DNA of 64,000 nt from Apoda limacodes (GCA_946406115.1 OX291545.1:14646001-14710000); one strand, 5' to 3'; numbered from the stretch's first letter, positions 21,935 to 32,776 are shown. Program-made: numbers and translations. Notes: a model not told the origin generated them from the letters alone.

Positions 21935-22060
21935 CAGTGCAACAAACTTTTCTAACCCGGTGGTGTAAAATCGAAACTATAGTCGCCATATTAAAATGGT
22001 GTGAACTTACACGACACTAGTGACCATACATCTGGTAAGAAAAGCTTGTTTGTTCCACTG
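21935..22060 (+). mobile_element. 126-bp MITE with TA target duplication, copy 1
   Basis: Terminal inverted repeats start CAGTGCAACAAACTTTTCT on the left and pair with AGAAAAGCTTGTTTGTTCCACTG on the right. TA flanks it at 21933-21934 and 22061-22062, as for Tc1/mariner-type elements. The interior shares TGGTGTGAACTTACACGACA with the copy at 35131-35253. No ORF is present. Confidence 0.85.
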
Positions 22061-22062
22061 TA

Positions 22063-22619
22063 AAATAGGTACTTGTATTTTAAAATATTTAAGATGCAGA
22101 TAATAAATACAAACATCTTTGTTTATGTTGACAGTAATTTTATGGAATTTATATAAAAATAAATATAGCGTTTTATTTAAATGATTATGAGCGAATTTAT
22201 TATACTTTAAACATAATTATTATTAAATTTAAATAACGATTAGAAAAAAAAAACTATGTCAGGTATAGTCATGATTTCACAACCCTTTAATATTTTTATA
22301 GAACCGTGAAAAATAACAAACATCTGCTGCTTAATAGATAGGTGTTAATAGAGATATTGTCAGACAGTCACAGCGAGGAACCAAAGTGACACGGTATGTG
22401 TTAATTTGTGGCTGCGGAAGCCTCAAAATCGCTAGGAAAAACTTTCTTATATTAGCTTACAAACCTCTGTGGGCTCTGTAGAACTCCTGTCCACACTTCA
22501 TTTTACCTACAGAATTTTCATATTGTAAACTTAACTCCCCCTAAGTGTGTGTAACATAATTTACAATAAAATCCTTGAAGCAAAAAGTAAGTGAAGTTGT
22601 TTGAGTGGAGTGATATACA
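22063..22619. other. AT-rich unique DNA
   Basis: Nothing recognised. Confidence 0.5.
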
Positions 22620-22775
22620 ATGTGTCGTACACATATAGACGATGATCTAAAAGACTGCGCTGGGCGCGTCGCGATCGTCGAAACCGATACTCGCTCCCCG
22701 CTCAAGGAGGACCGGACTATTCTGAAGCCGGAACCGAGTGGAAATTGCCTGCGCACACCGATACACTGTTCTTAA
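22620..22775 (+). CDS. Unrecognised GC-rich 51-codon ORF, possible exon
   Basis: Starts MCRTHIDDDLKDCAG, continues VAIVETDTRSPLKEDR and TILKPEPSGNCLR, and ends at TAA 22773-22775. About half of the codons end in G or C, and the central part more, in a region that is otherwise strongly AT-rich. That is typical of lepidopteran coding exons and unlike the chance ORFs around it. It has no recognisable domain and no transposon neighbour. There is no clear splice donor before the stop, so if real it would be a small protein or a terminal exon. A 71-codon minus-strand ORF (22541-22756) overlaps; the plus-strand reading looks more natural, but neither is proven. Confidence 0.25.
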   Translation: MCRTHIDDDLKDCAGRVAIVETDTRSPLKEDRTILKPEPSGNCLRTPIHCS

Positions 22776-22988
22776 ATACATAATTAATGCTCTTTTGGCA
22801 AATTTGCATTAACTATACGTGCGTTATGCAGCTGATCTCTATCGTTCTGTTTGATTCTTACAAAACTTGCTCTACTCTACTAAACTATAAGCGGCCGTGC
22901 ACAAGATTTTTGAACTACCGACATAACTTTTATAAACCAAATGTCGTTGATTACGCGTGAAAACATGTTATTTCCCAACTTCTTGTCC
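22776..22988. other. Unique DNA
   Basis: Nothing recognised. Confidence 0.4.
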
Positions 22989-23036
22989 TCAAGGTGGGAA
23001 ACAAGTATGCGGCCCGCCTGATGTTAAAGAACCTCA
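22989..23036 (-). mobile_element. LINE family-A 3'-tail fragment
   Basis: AAGGTGGGAAACAAGTATGC and GGCCCGCCTGATG match the family-A 3' UTR in reverse. Confidence 0.55.
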
Positions 23037-24777
23037 TACTAAGTAGTCCCTATAAAAACCTACTATATAGAGTAAATATTTTACTCATATATTATAATGT
23101 TGCTATGTTATTATGATTGTCTTTATTTTTTTTAAGTAATTGCAATTGACCTAAGCTGGCTGGAGTAAGAGGCTTGTGCTGTTTGGTAGGAAGCTCTGAA
23201 TCATACCAGCACTAGACCAAAAAACAGTAACCATTACTTTTTAATGGTAAGTTTTCGTTTAGGGCTGTCTAGCTGGTGAACTAGGGTCTAGTTAACATGA
23301 TAAGCGCTTACGATTATCGAAAAGATAACGTTTTTCATCGCAAGTGCCAATGCAGTTCAAAATTTTCTTCGTTTTTGTGTATGTTAAGCAAAGCAAAATA
23401 TGCCTCAACGTGTTTGTCGCTCTGGAGCGCATTCAGTTTGCGTGGCAACTATTTGTGAAGCCTTGCCAATTAAACGCAAATGGATCAATATTGTTTAGAT
23501 GTTAACTTCGAAAGCTATAGTTAACTGCACCTACAAGTTTAAACCTGCAACAATCCTAACAGTCCATAATAGTACTCTACCAATAAGTAATTATTTTTAC
23601 CTTTTTAGTGCATATTTTTGAAGCTGGTTTTTATTTTATTTTTGTTGAATAGTTTTTATTTTTTGCTTCTCAATGACGAATTGCTTTTTTATCATACACT
23701 AAAAACATCCGTACTTGTAACTAAATTTTATACAATCATTTTAAATAAAAGGCGCGATTCACCAGTTCAAAAGTAACATCAATATTTTTTTTTCTCTAAA
23801 AGTTTAAGTTTTAAATCCACTTCATTAATATGGGACTAGCTCAGGAACGTACTCTTTCAAAAAAAAAAAAAAAAATTGCAATCGGTTCATAATTGACGGA
23901 GTAATCGGTGGACATACATATAAAACAATATACCCGTCGAACATAGAATCCTTTTTTGAACTCGGTTAAAAATAAAAGATTATAAGATGTTTAATTAATA
24001 TAAAAATTAAAATTATTACAGTTGTTCAAAGATTTTTACCATGTTTTAGTTTCAATATCAAAATTTATTCTCAATAAGAATAAGACGCAAGTGGCCAGTA
24101 ACATTTTTGGAATACTTAAGTTATTAGAAAATATAGATTACATATATTATTATCACAGATGGTGATGTTCAAAATTAGAACGCGTTATAAGGGTTTCCGT
24201 TGAGTCGTATAATATAAAAAAGATTTCTTGCAACCCGCTGAGTAAGTTAGTAATGAAACATCTCTGCAAAGACATTCTTTAAACTGTTCTTTCGGGTATG
24301 TATGAAGGTTCTTTCTGTAGATTTCTTTATTCTATAAAGATTTGTGTAATTGTAAGATTGATGTTCTATGACTTATTTAAGAATTATTTATATATATATA
24401 ATTATAATAGTAATTTAAAACTTTGCTAAAAAAACATACTCTTGTATATAGTACGTACACCTTCTCAACTATATTTTATTTTTCTTGAAACGATCGAATA
24501 AGTAGGTAGCGACTTGAATGTGCTAAACGTTTTATGTAAATAGGTCTGTCTGTGATTACTTATTTTACGTCAACGATAAGACGTTCTAAATAGCACTAAG
24601 TAGGTAGATAATATGGTATTTTGAATAATCTGTCGAAAAGAAATTTATGTGAACTTGCTTTTAAATTCATACAAATACCTATTGAATCGATTTTGTGGTT
24701 GCTAATTGCAAAATTTACATAATAAGTGCATATTTATTCCAAGAATATAAGGGAATATAAGCGGTCTGGATATACTT
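23037..24777. other. AT-rich DNA with one old repeat end
   Basis: At about 23865-23975 the text TTGCAATCGGTTCA, GGAGTAATCGGTGGACATAC and TTTTTTGAACTCGGTTAAAAA matches a widespread lepidopteran repeat end. At 24325-24380 a stretch (CTATAAAGATTTGTGTA, GTAAGATTGATGTTCTA) is shared with the loop of the foldback at 54850. The rest is unrecognised. Confidence 0.5.
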
Positions 24778-25165
24778 ACTAGCTTTCCCGCGACTTGGTC
24801 CGCATGGACTTTAAAAAAAGAAAGCTTCAACTGTTCAAGGTTTTACCTACAAAAATATCGGCAGTCTCATGCAAATTTTTAACCCCTATTTTGCTCTCTA
24901 GTGAATGATATTCCAAAAACGGTGCAACATGCCAATCTTAATTTTCATCCTGTAGGCCAAATATGAAGTTCTATGCATTTAGCTTTAAAAGTGACAGCTT
25001 TCTCTACGAACTTCTAACCTAGGGGTGAAATAGGTTTTACCCCCTTAGGAATTAAAATTTGCAAAATCCTTTCTTAGTGCTCACCTACATACGTTATTAT
25101 AGGAACCTCTGTGCAAAACTTCAAGTCTTTAGCTAGACCCAGCTGTTTAGGCTGTGGGAGAGCCC
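24778..25165 (-). repeat. Old interspersed repeat F, copy 2
   Basis: It begins ACTAGCTTTCCCGCGACTTG and GTCCGCATGG, has ACCTACAAAAATATCGGCAG, a CTTCTAACCTAGGGGTGAAA block, and ends near TAGCTAGACCCAGCTGTTTA. The layout matches copy 1 at 21353. Confidence 0.75.
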
Positions 25166-25705
25166 ACGTTAGTAAAGGCCCAAGGTTGATAAAATGTTTT
25201 TAATCGATTATACAACTAAATATTAGGGATTCGGTTGATATGGACCAAAACAATCTACAGTTATATTATAATTTAATAAGAATTATTGTGTTCTAATTTA
25301 TTTATACTATTACTATATAAATGAGTTTAACTCATTTTATTTAAACGACTTCAAAAAAGGACAGTATTAATTCTAGCTGTATGTTTGTAATATTGTTTGA
25401 ATTGTACAATATTTAGATAATATGTTACACTATGTGGGCTCCTAAAAGATGTGTTATATTTCATAAGTGTATGTATGTTCAATTTGTCCACGTATTTCTC
25501 ATAAACTAGTACTCAGAGTGCAAGTTTCATCAAAATCAGTCTTGTTTCAATGTATGGATAGTTACAATAATACAACTAAATATTCTAATTTAGTACCAAT
25601 CAGTAGAAAAACACGTCGTTGTTTCGGTTAATGGTGCAATTTTGATGCGGATCTTATTGTGTGTATGTTACCCGATATCTTCATCGATTGTAAGCAAATG
25701 TTATA
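25166..25705. other. AT-rich DNA with a short repeat end
   Basis: AAACGACTTCAAAAAAGGA near 25344 resembles the reverse of the GTTAAAAA repeat end at 23965. Nothing else was recognised. Confidence 0.4.
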
Positions 25706-25812
25706 CCATTCAGGTGGCAAACAAACAGGCGGCTCCCCTGTAGTTAAGCGGTCACTGTAGCCTATTGATGCTCTCAACGCCACCCAGTGACATTACTCGC
25801 GCATTGGCGACT
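25706..25812 (-). mobile_element. LINE family-A 3' tail
   Basis: GGTGGCAAACAAACAGGCGG, TTAAGCGGTCACTGTAGCC, and TACTCGCGCATTGGCGAC match the family-A 3' UTR and coding end in reverse orientation. Confidence 0.7.
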
Positions 25813-26288
25813 CATAAAAATTTAATCACTCATGTAGATATACAAAAAATAATGTCTCTTACCTTTGCTGCAATAAACACTTAGCTAGAATAAAATTCAA
25901 ATATTGAAATCATTTTTTAAATAGGTGCAGTGGGTCCTGAGATTGCCCTCTACACATAAACAAACAAACAAACACAATATGCTCGCTCTCTTTGTAATTG
26001 ATATTAATAGTATCTATAGATAGCTTATGTGACATTGTACCTACCTACGTGACATAGCGTGCATTAAAATGATTCATACATAGTAGAGTAGGTACCAATC
26101 AGAATACTTTGTAACGGTTCTATAACCATTTTTCATAACCAGTTTCGTTTTTTTACAAGGAATTCGTTTTTTAAAACAACGATGTTTTCATAAAAAGCGT
26201 AGGGACTTCTTGTAAAGTTGAAATAAAGAGTTGCGAAAAATAAATTATTATCTATGTGTAAGCCAGTTTTAATTCATTTAAACATAAA
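25813..26288. other. AT-rich unique DNA
   Basis: Nothing recognised. Confidence 0.45.
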
Positions 26289-26840
26289 ATATTAATGATG
26301 GTAAGACAGCTAAGAAATTTAAGTGATTTGCATTTGAATTATAGAAAAGAGGATATTTTGTTTGATACTTTTTATTTTGAATCTAATACCCTACAAGCAG
26401 GTATTGGTAACTGAACGATATGTTTGTAGGGTTCCGTACTCAAAGAGTAAAATGAAGCTGTTACCTTTTACTTTCTTACTATATTGCTCTCACTGGCATT
26501 TGGTTTGTCCATCCGTAAGTTGTAAGTTCCTGAGCGTTTTGGAAATTTTGATATGTTGATCAAAAATTGAGTTTACTTTAATAACAAATTATTTTTATTT
26601 GTATGTGTATTTAAAATACTTTTACTTTTTTTTTCACTACGTAGACATAATCAAATACTTTATTGAACTGATTTATTATCACACTTACCTGTATCGCATT
26701 ATTATCTGTATAAAAATCAATTGACGTTTGTTAGTCTCACAAAAACACGAGTACCACTGGACCGATTTGGAAGATTCATTTTTTTGTTGTGTTTGTTATT
26801 GTTAGAGCAAGGTTTATATGTAAGAAAAGGCTTGGAAAAG

Positions 26841-26995
26841 CTGGAAAAGTTGGACTCGCGCACTTAAAGTAAACCGTTTGTAATGAAATTTTGGTAAGTT
26901 GTAGTGCACACGCTGCGGAAGGTTTCTGAGGAAGAAAAACTGGTCAATTGCGAGATGGACTCGCGTACTAAGGGTTAGCCGATTGTAATGAAATA
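26841..26995 (+). repeat. Two degenerate GCCAAGTGCGAG repeat starts, about 104 bp apart
   Basis: AAGTTGGACTCGCGCACTTA and TTGCGAGATGGACTCGCGTA are each followed by a TTGTAATGAAAT block. Both lie inside the spacer of the inverted duplication. Confidence 0.6.
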
Positions 26996-27040
26996 ATATT
27001 AAAAATGGAAGGTTTCTAAAGTAGAACAACCTTTTCACAA

Positions 27041-27560
27041 TAGGTGGCGCTTCAGTTGTTTTAAAAAGAGAAACAACGATCACCGTGTCAGCTAGTCGGT
27101 AATAAAGTTGTTAGCGTTATTGTCGCCGTAAGGTTCATTTTTGCGTGCAGTGATTAGTCATCAACTTGCGATGCTTAGTGGAAGAGTGTCTATTACCAGC
27201 ATCGAATTTTTTTCTGAAAAGATAGTCGATAGTACATTAACTCGTAATTTCATTAGTAATATAACTCATAGAGAGAGGCGTCGCTCGTCAGCACCACCGT
27301 TGTCGACATAGTATTGTGTTTTTTCCCTATGATTACGGGCAGTATCATTCGCTTTCACTATCGCCCGTCAAGTGACGAGTGACAGCATAATTAAGCGCGT
27401 CGGACGTAATCATACGTCGCGTGCACTCGCTAGCGCGGGATACAAAAACGAAAGGTCGCGACCCGAGTGCAGTGCCGGATGTATCGAAAGTGCCCATCAC
27501 TATGATCACTATGGCACCCACAAATCGACAACCATGCATGGTTCTCTGATAGAAATGAAA
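27041..27560. other. CpG-richer unique core between the inverted arms
   Basis: The core holds TAGGTGGCGCTT at 27041-27052, close to the insect CTCF consensus. It also has several homeodomain-type sites (AATTAAG, GTAATCAT) and a block rich in CG dinucleotides at 27360-27480. Small ORFs on both strands (27345-27587) have no domains. It could be a regulatory element or merely trapped unique DNA. Confidence 0.3.
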
Positions 27561-27622
27561 ATCTATTCATTAATTATTGTTGCATAAAATTATTTTTAAT
27601 TTGAGAAGTAGGTACCTAGCAT

Positions 27623-27668
27623 AGACATAGATAACTAGACAGCGCGTTTCCTAGCTAGGTGTAGAAAA
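27623..27668 (+). repeat. Short dispersed repeat G, copy 1
   Basis: ACATAGATAACTAGACAGCG and TTTCCTAGCTAGGTGTAGAA match 45565-45614 in the same orientation. Family unknown. Confidence 0.6.
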
Positions 27669-27893
27669 TAATTTGTTATTAAAGTAAACTCAATTTTTGA
27701 TCAACATATCAAAATTTCCAAAACGCTCAGGAACTTATAACTTACGGATTGACAAACCGAATGCCAGTGAGAGCAATATAGTAAGTAAGTAAAAGGTAAG
27801 AGCTTCATTTACTCTTTGAGTACGGAACAAATCGTTCAGTTACCAATACCTGCCTGTAGGGTATTAGATTCAAAATAAAAATTATCAAACAAA

Positions 27894-28163
27894 AAATGTT
27901 CTAAAAATAGCTTATGACTAGTTTTATATTTCCAACATTTGGATTTAAGAAATTCGCTTTCTACGACGAGAAAATTGAGGAAATCTTATAGCGGGGCTAG
28001 TTAGCTCCTATAGGACCGTTAATTTTAATAATTGTATCAGTAAAATTCAAAGATACGTGCATTTTCTATAATTCAAATGCAAATCACTTTAATTTCTTAG
28101 CTGTCTTACCATCATTAATATGCTGGAAATATAAAACTAGTCATAAGCTATTTTTAGAACATT
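27894..28163. repeat. Nested inverted repeat with 40-bp ends overlapping the right arm
   Basis: AATGTTCTAAAAATAGCTTA plus TGACTAGTTTTATATTTCC at 27894-27933 is the reverse complement of 28123-28163. The enclosed 190 bp includes the last 59 bp of the large right arm. Confidence 0.85.
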
Positions 28164-28186
28164 TTCAATCGGTTTTAGGAAAAATC

Positions 28187-28253
28187 TGTGAGTTGTAGAT
28201 AGCATATCTGCTAAAAACGCCAATTTTATCAGAATCGCTATCTACAACTCACA
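28187..28253. repeat. Perfect 17-bp inverted repeat with 33-nt loop
   Basis: TGTGAGTTGTAGATAGC at 28187-28203 pairs with GCTATCTACAACTCACA at 28237-28253. Confidence 0.95.
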
Positions 28254-28269
28254 TTTATCTAGAAACTAT

Positions 28270-28712
28270 ATGAAGAGTTATAAAAATCTCGGCGGGTGCA
28301 CCTGCATAACAGCATGGCCCTTCTGACACGCTTCAACGACGAGCTGTGAGAATTGTCGACAATCCCAAACTCACTTGCCGTATCGAGCCCTTAAGTCTGA
28401 CGATAAAATCCTCCGGCGAACGCTTGTGTTGTGGAATAAGCTCCTTGCCAAGGTTTTCTCTAAGGACTACAGTATGGGGTTCTTCAAGAAAGAACTTATT
28501 AGATTTTTGAAGGGTCAGCAACGCGCGAGTGATACCCCTCATGTTGCAAGCGTCTACAAGCTTGGCCCTTTTGACTCGCTTCAACGACGAGCTGGAAGAA
28601 TTGTCGACAATCCCAAACTCACTGGTGTTGCAAGCGTCCACAGGCTACGGTGACTGCTTACCATCAGGCGGAACGTAAGAGTGTTTGCTATCTTAGTGTT
28701 ATTAAAAAAAAC
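28270..28712 (+). mobile_element. LINE family-A 3' part with internal rearrangement
   Basis: It reads the family-A C-terminus (TTCAACGACGAGCTG, ATTGTCGACAATCCCAAACT, TGGGGTTCTTCAAGAAAGAA) and 3' UTR with A tail (CATCAGGCGGAACGTAAGAG, ending AAAAAAAACG). An 84-bp piece of upstream LINE text is inserted before the last codons between two copies of TGTTGCAAGCGTC. Non-functional. Confidence 0.85.
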
Positions 28713-30013
28713 GAACTATAGCTACATCTTGATTTACAGCAGGTGCTGTAAGAGTCTTATAACCGACATTAGACAAACCCGAAAGCAAAAGATAGTGAGG
28801 TAATAAAAATATCAAACCAATGATCATGTAAAATACCATCGTGCTAATTGAAATTTTTCTAACTGTATAATTTGATTAATCGTAAATATATGTCCAGATG
28901 ATAATGATGTATGGATATGATTCAAAACGGGCTGTAAGACTGTGCAACTCTTGGCGAAGCTATCTCTGTATATTAGCAAACAGTATATATAATAATTCAT
29001 TTTGTATTAAGTAATAAAGTAGGGGATAACAAATGTTATCATTGAATGTAACGTATTGCTTACGATTATTCAAACACTTCGTATAACCTATGACATACCT
29101 CTTTAATATAATATGTGTTTGATTTAATAGTTTAAGATATTAAAAGTGAAATTAAATATTACAAAAATAAAAAAAAATGGTTAGAGTAGCTTTTGATGTC
29201 GCAGTTTTTAACTCTTCCGTTTAAAAAGAGAAAGAATAAGAACGGCCTAAAAATCTAGTTCTGTTATTTTAAATCTTGTTTGTATATTTTTGTATAAATA
29301 ATAAACTGTGTGCAATTAAATGCAATTCAACAGCTGGGAATTTTGATATTCATTACCATTAATTTTTAAATAAATTAATTAGAACATTCTTGTTTCCGAT
29401 TAACGTTTGTTGGCAACTTTGTGCGCAACGAATTTGCAACCTTGCGTCTACAGATTTTAAGATGATTATTGATCTTTACTGTGCTATACTTATCAATGCC
29501 TCGCCTTAATCAAATATATATTAGAATATCAACATATAACCTGCAAATACTTAAATTGTTTAAAATGAATAAACTAAAAGAATAAAATAAATAAACTTGA
29601 AGAAATAGTATAAAATAAAGAAATACCTATCCTAAAGATAAAACAATCTCACATCGATTTTGTATGTTTTGCGTAGTAAAATGTATAGAAAAGATCGACA
29701 GTTTGTTCAAAAACTCAAAAAAACAACTATTTTTTGGTTAGCGAGTTCGGAGTTTTTAATGGAATTTATTTATCATACAGAAAAGATTTGTTGCAGGTTT
29801 ATTATGATTGTATATTATGTCTGTGTCTTGCGTCTGGGTGTGAGTATATGTGGGTTTATGTATCTGTCACACACAAATAAACATACATCACCCACAGTAA
29901 ATAAATAGTAAAATGTTTTTAAATATAGTTGTAAAATACTAGTATGTAAGTATCTCAAAAATGTGAAAGCTTTTTGCTGAAAACTGCCTTTGTTTTTCTA
30001 TATAAGAAATGTT
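28713..30013. other. AT-rich unique DNA
   Basis: Nothing recognised apart from a TCTGTGTC-TGCGTCTGGGTG patch near 29818 that may be a SINE body fragment. Confidence 0.45.
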
Positions 30014-30253
30014 TTACTGCAGCAATGCATTTCGGTATAGCGCCCGAGCGCAGTGGGCGAGGTTAAGCGATTGCTTAGATCCGCGTTCACCTCTCATTGT
30101 GTAACTGCGACGCTGGCTCATGGCAGGGGGGGGGGGGGGGGGCGTGGGAACCTCCGAAAGCTCGCTGGGTGCTTCCGCCGGCGGCCGCATTAACCTAACG
30201 ATGCATCTCGCCGCGCCGTACGCAACTAACACTCGACACAAATTGATTCGCAC
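30014..30253. promoter_or_regulatory. GC/CpG-rich patch with 17-G run
   Basis: CG-rich text (GCGCCCGAGCGCAGTGGGCG, CGCCGGCGGCCGCATTAACC) contrasts with the AT-rich flanks. A run of 17 G lies at 30126-30142. ORFs on both strands read low-complexity Gly or Pro because of the run and are not credible proteins. It could be a promoter-like or unmethylated CpG patch. Confidence 0.3.
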
Positions 30254-30761
30254 ATTATCTTTAGTAACAGGAAATTATGACGTTCACCTTACAACACGTT
30301 GGCACTTGACGGTTTTTTATAGGTGTTGATGTGCCATTAATTAGGAAATCAAGTTGACTAGACGCTCCATTCGCTAAATGACCCTGTACGATTCTATTCC
30401 GTATCTGGAATAGTTATTATGAGACATCTAGCTCCTAATTTAGCTAACAACTTATTTTTAACTATGATGTAATCTTATACGTGAATTGTTTCGATGAAAC
30501 CTTTAGTGAAAACAAATATTTTGTTGTAAGTAGATAAAGTCATTGTCGAAATAGTTAGGTATTACTAAACGCCCACAATACGTAACGTAGAATAGTAAGA
30601 AGGTACAAAATCTAATTCCTATACCACAATGATTATGCTGAGGAACTGTTAACGTCGTGGCATATTCCCCAACAAAGAACACCGTAAAATTTACGATATG
30701 AACTGGTGTTGCTTAGTAATTGTTTCTAGACAGAACAGTGTGCTAGAATAATTCATAAGTA
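30254..30761. other. Unique DNA between two CpG-rich patches
   Basis: Nothing recognised. Confidence 0.4.
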
Positions 30762-30994
30762 TTGTTGTTTGCGGCGGCGTTGTTCGCGGGAAGACAGCTG
30801 AATAGGGCAGTGGTGGCGGGCCGTTAGTGCGGGACGAGCGAAGGCACAGGGAGGGGGGGACGGCGGCCGAGGGCGGAGCACCTGAGCGCGCCCTGACCTG
30901 CGACCCGCGGTGAAAGGCGTTCGCGCTGGCACGGGCCGCCGGCACCATGACACCATCGCACTACTTCCAGAATATACTGGCACAAAATAACTAG
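30762..30994 (+). promoter_or_regulatory. CpG-rich patch ending in a Kozak ATG, possible first exon or promoter
   Basis: Text such as GGCGGCGGCGTTGTTCGCGG, GGACGGCGGCCGAGGGCGG and GACCCGCGGTGAAAGG is far richer in CpG than anything nearby. It ends in GCCGCCGGCACCATGA, a near-ideal translation start context, with the ATG at 30947. The frame from that ATG reads MTPSHYFQNILAQNN and stops at TAG 30992-30994; an in-frame TGA lies 39 bases upstream. It could be a 5' UTR with a short upstream ORF. The minus-strand ORFs (30691-30983) are Pro/Arg-rich by-products. No TATA box or clear splice donor was found. Confidence 0.3.
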
Positions 30995-32387
30995 TTACAG
31001 AAGGTTCGCTTTAAACAAAACGCAATAAACCCTCTGCTTGCGTGCGTAAATCTGAACTCGGGGAGTTTCGAAGGAAAAGAAGTCACAAAAAAACCCTAGT
31101 TGGTCTCCATAGTAAGAATAACTAATAATACTTAGTCACGTGGCGGCAGATACTTAAAATCGATGAGTGGACCTTCTGTACCTAAGTGTTTTGTGATATT
31201 GGTCAAAATTCGAGCGAGCTTTATTTTAAAGCTTATGAGATCGCATTATATACAACTATAACAGCAATAAATATTTAATAACACTTGCAAACTTTTTCTA
31301 ATATCCTATTGTTGTGACGAAAGTATACACCTTTGTTATTAGGCTTTGTATAAGAATGATGTCAATATGAAGATACGGACTAAAGACTAAGTATAGGTAT
31401 AATAATATAATATGTCTATACTAATTGTCGTTACTGAGGCCTTATGTTAACAAATCCTACGTAATAATAATAAATTGAAATATCAGTTACATATGAGTAT
31501 AAGTTAAGTTTAGTTAAGTAATATTAGCAATTAGGATTAAATATACAAGTAAGAAAACGTCAAACTGGAAAATTGTTATCGTCTGAACGTACATTGCACG
31601 TCAAAACCTAACAATTTGCAACGAAATCAACGAAATTAATAGTGTTTCAAAACAAAACTGTCGAGTAGTGCGCAAACACATTAATTACATTTTACATAGT
31701 TGTAGCTAGGTATAGACTTTACGAGATGACTATCTGTGACGCAACTTTCTCGAGAGAATAGTTAGTTACAGTAAGGTACGCGTCCAAAGTCCGAAATGCC
31801 GAAGGCGGCGCCTGCGTCGGTCAATACACAGTAATTAAGATTGATATGATCCCATTACCTAATTAGTATCTCTTGATTGTTTATATAATTGCACTATTTG
31901 TAATTGTTTTATATGTAATTATGGCTTTCATAACGTAGGTAACTAATTACATTTTTGTCAGTTTATAAATGTATCAGATAATAATTAAATCAATAATAAT
32001 TGATTGAATTTATGTTACGTATTGAGTGAGTATGTATAGACAAACTTTACTAAGTAATAATGACTTTATGTCATGGTAGAGTAAAATTTATTAGCAATGA
32101 AATATTTTTTGTGCTTAAAATTCGATGTTATTTGATTACTATTTTAGCTTACGAAATTTGAATGTTCAGTAACGTGTTCAAACATACTCTTTGGTAAAAA
32201 ATGATTTCTTTCAGAGATAATAATGATCTACATTGCTCCTTCACATTGTTAGTAAGTGTAGGTACCTACGTTAATGATTCGTAAAAGACAAATAACGTTC
32301 AGTAAAAGACCAATTAATTACTTAATGTATTTAAAACGTCACAGTTTTAATCCCCCTGCAATGTGTGTAGTCTCTTTTTTTTATCTA
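30995..32387. other. AT-rich unique DNA
   Basis: No gene was recognised. A short GC patch GAAGGCGGCGCCTGCGTCGG lies at about 31800. Confidence 0.45.
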
Positions 32388-32581
32388 CCACCTCCCACGA
32401 ACGCTTGGGTTGTGGAATGAGCCTGCCTTGGTTTCTGTAAGAACAACAGTATGGGGTTCTTCAAGAAAGAAGTTATTGGATTTTTGGAGGGTGGGCAACG
32501 CGCAAGTGATGTTACAGGTGTGACCGCTTACCATTAGGCGGACCGTAAGCTTGTTTGCCAACTTAGTGGTGTAAAAAAAAC
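32388..32581 (+). mobile_element. LINE family-A 3' tail
   Basis: ACGCTTGGGTTGTGGAATGA, TGGGGTTCTTCAAGAAAGAA, GTGGGCAACGCGCAAGTGAT and the CCATTAGGCGGACCGTAAGC UTR end in an A run at 32573-32580. Internal deletions have removed the last codons. Confidence 0.8.
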
Positions 32582-32776
32582 CAACTTTCGGCCTGCATGA
32601 TAACTGGTGAGCCCATCGCCACATGACTGTTTCTGATAAAATGTATCTGGATTAATTTGGTTTCATATGTCCCATTAATAGTATCAATAGCTTTTAAGTA
32701 CCTTATAAGTAGTAAAATTAAAGCCCAGGGGCTGAACAATATAGCCCTTTTCCCAGTTCTTGACAAACGATAAAAA

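Larger units (their letters stand above)
26289..28121. repeat. Large inverted duplication (300-bp arms) around a CpG-richer core
   Basis: The left arm 26289-26596 and right arm 27668-28121 are reverse complements at high identity. Paired landmarks are ATATTAATGATGGTAAGACA, GGTATTGGTAACTGAACGAT, TTTACTTTGAGTACGG-type text, CCTGAGCGTTTTGGAAATTT and TTGATCAAAAATTGAGTTTA. The right arm is interrupted by about 170 bp at 27894-28062. The arms contain a GGGTTCCGTACTCAAAGAGT block seen in lepidopteran repeats. About 1.07 kb lies between them. Confidence 0.85.

Noticed and set aside
30014..30329. Gly- and Pro-run ORFs
   Set aside because: Created by the 17-G homopolymer.
30691..30983. Pro/Arg-rich minus-strand ORFs
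   Set aside because: Low-complexity by-products of the CpG-rich patch; no family resemblance.
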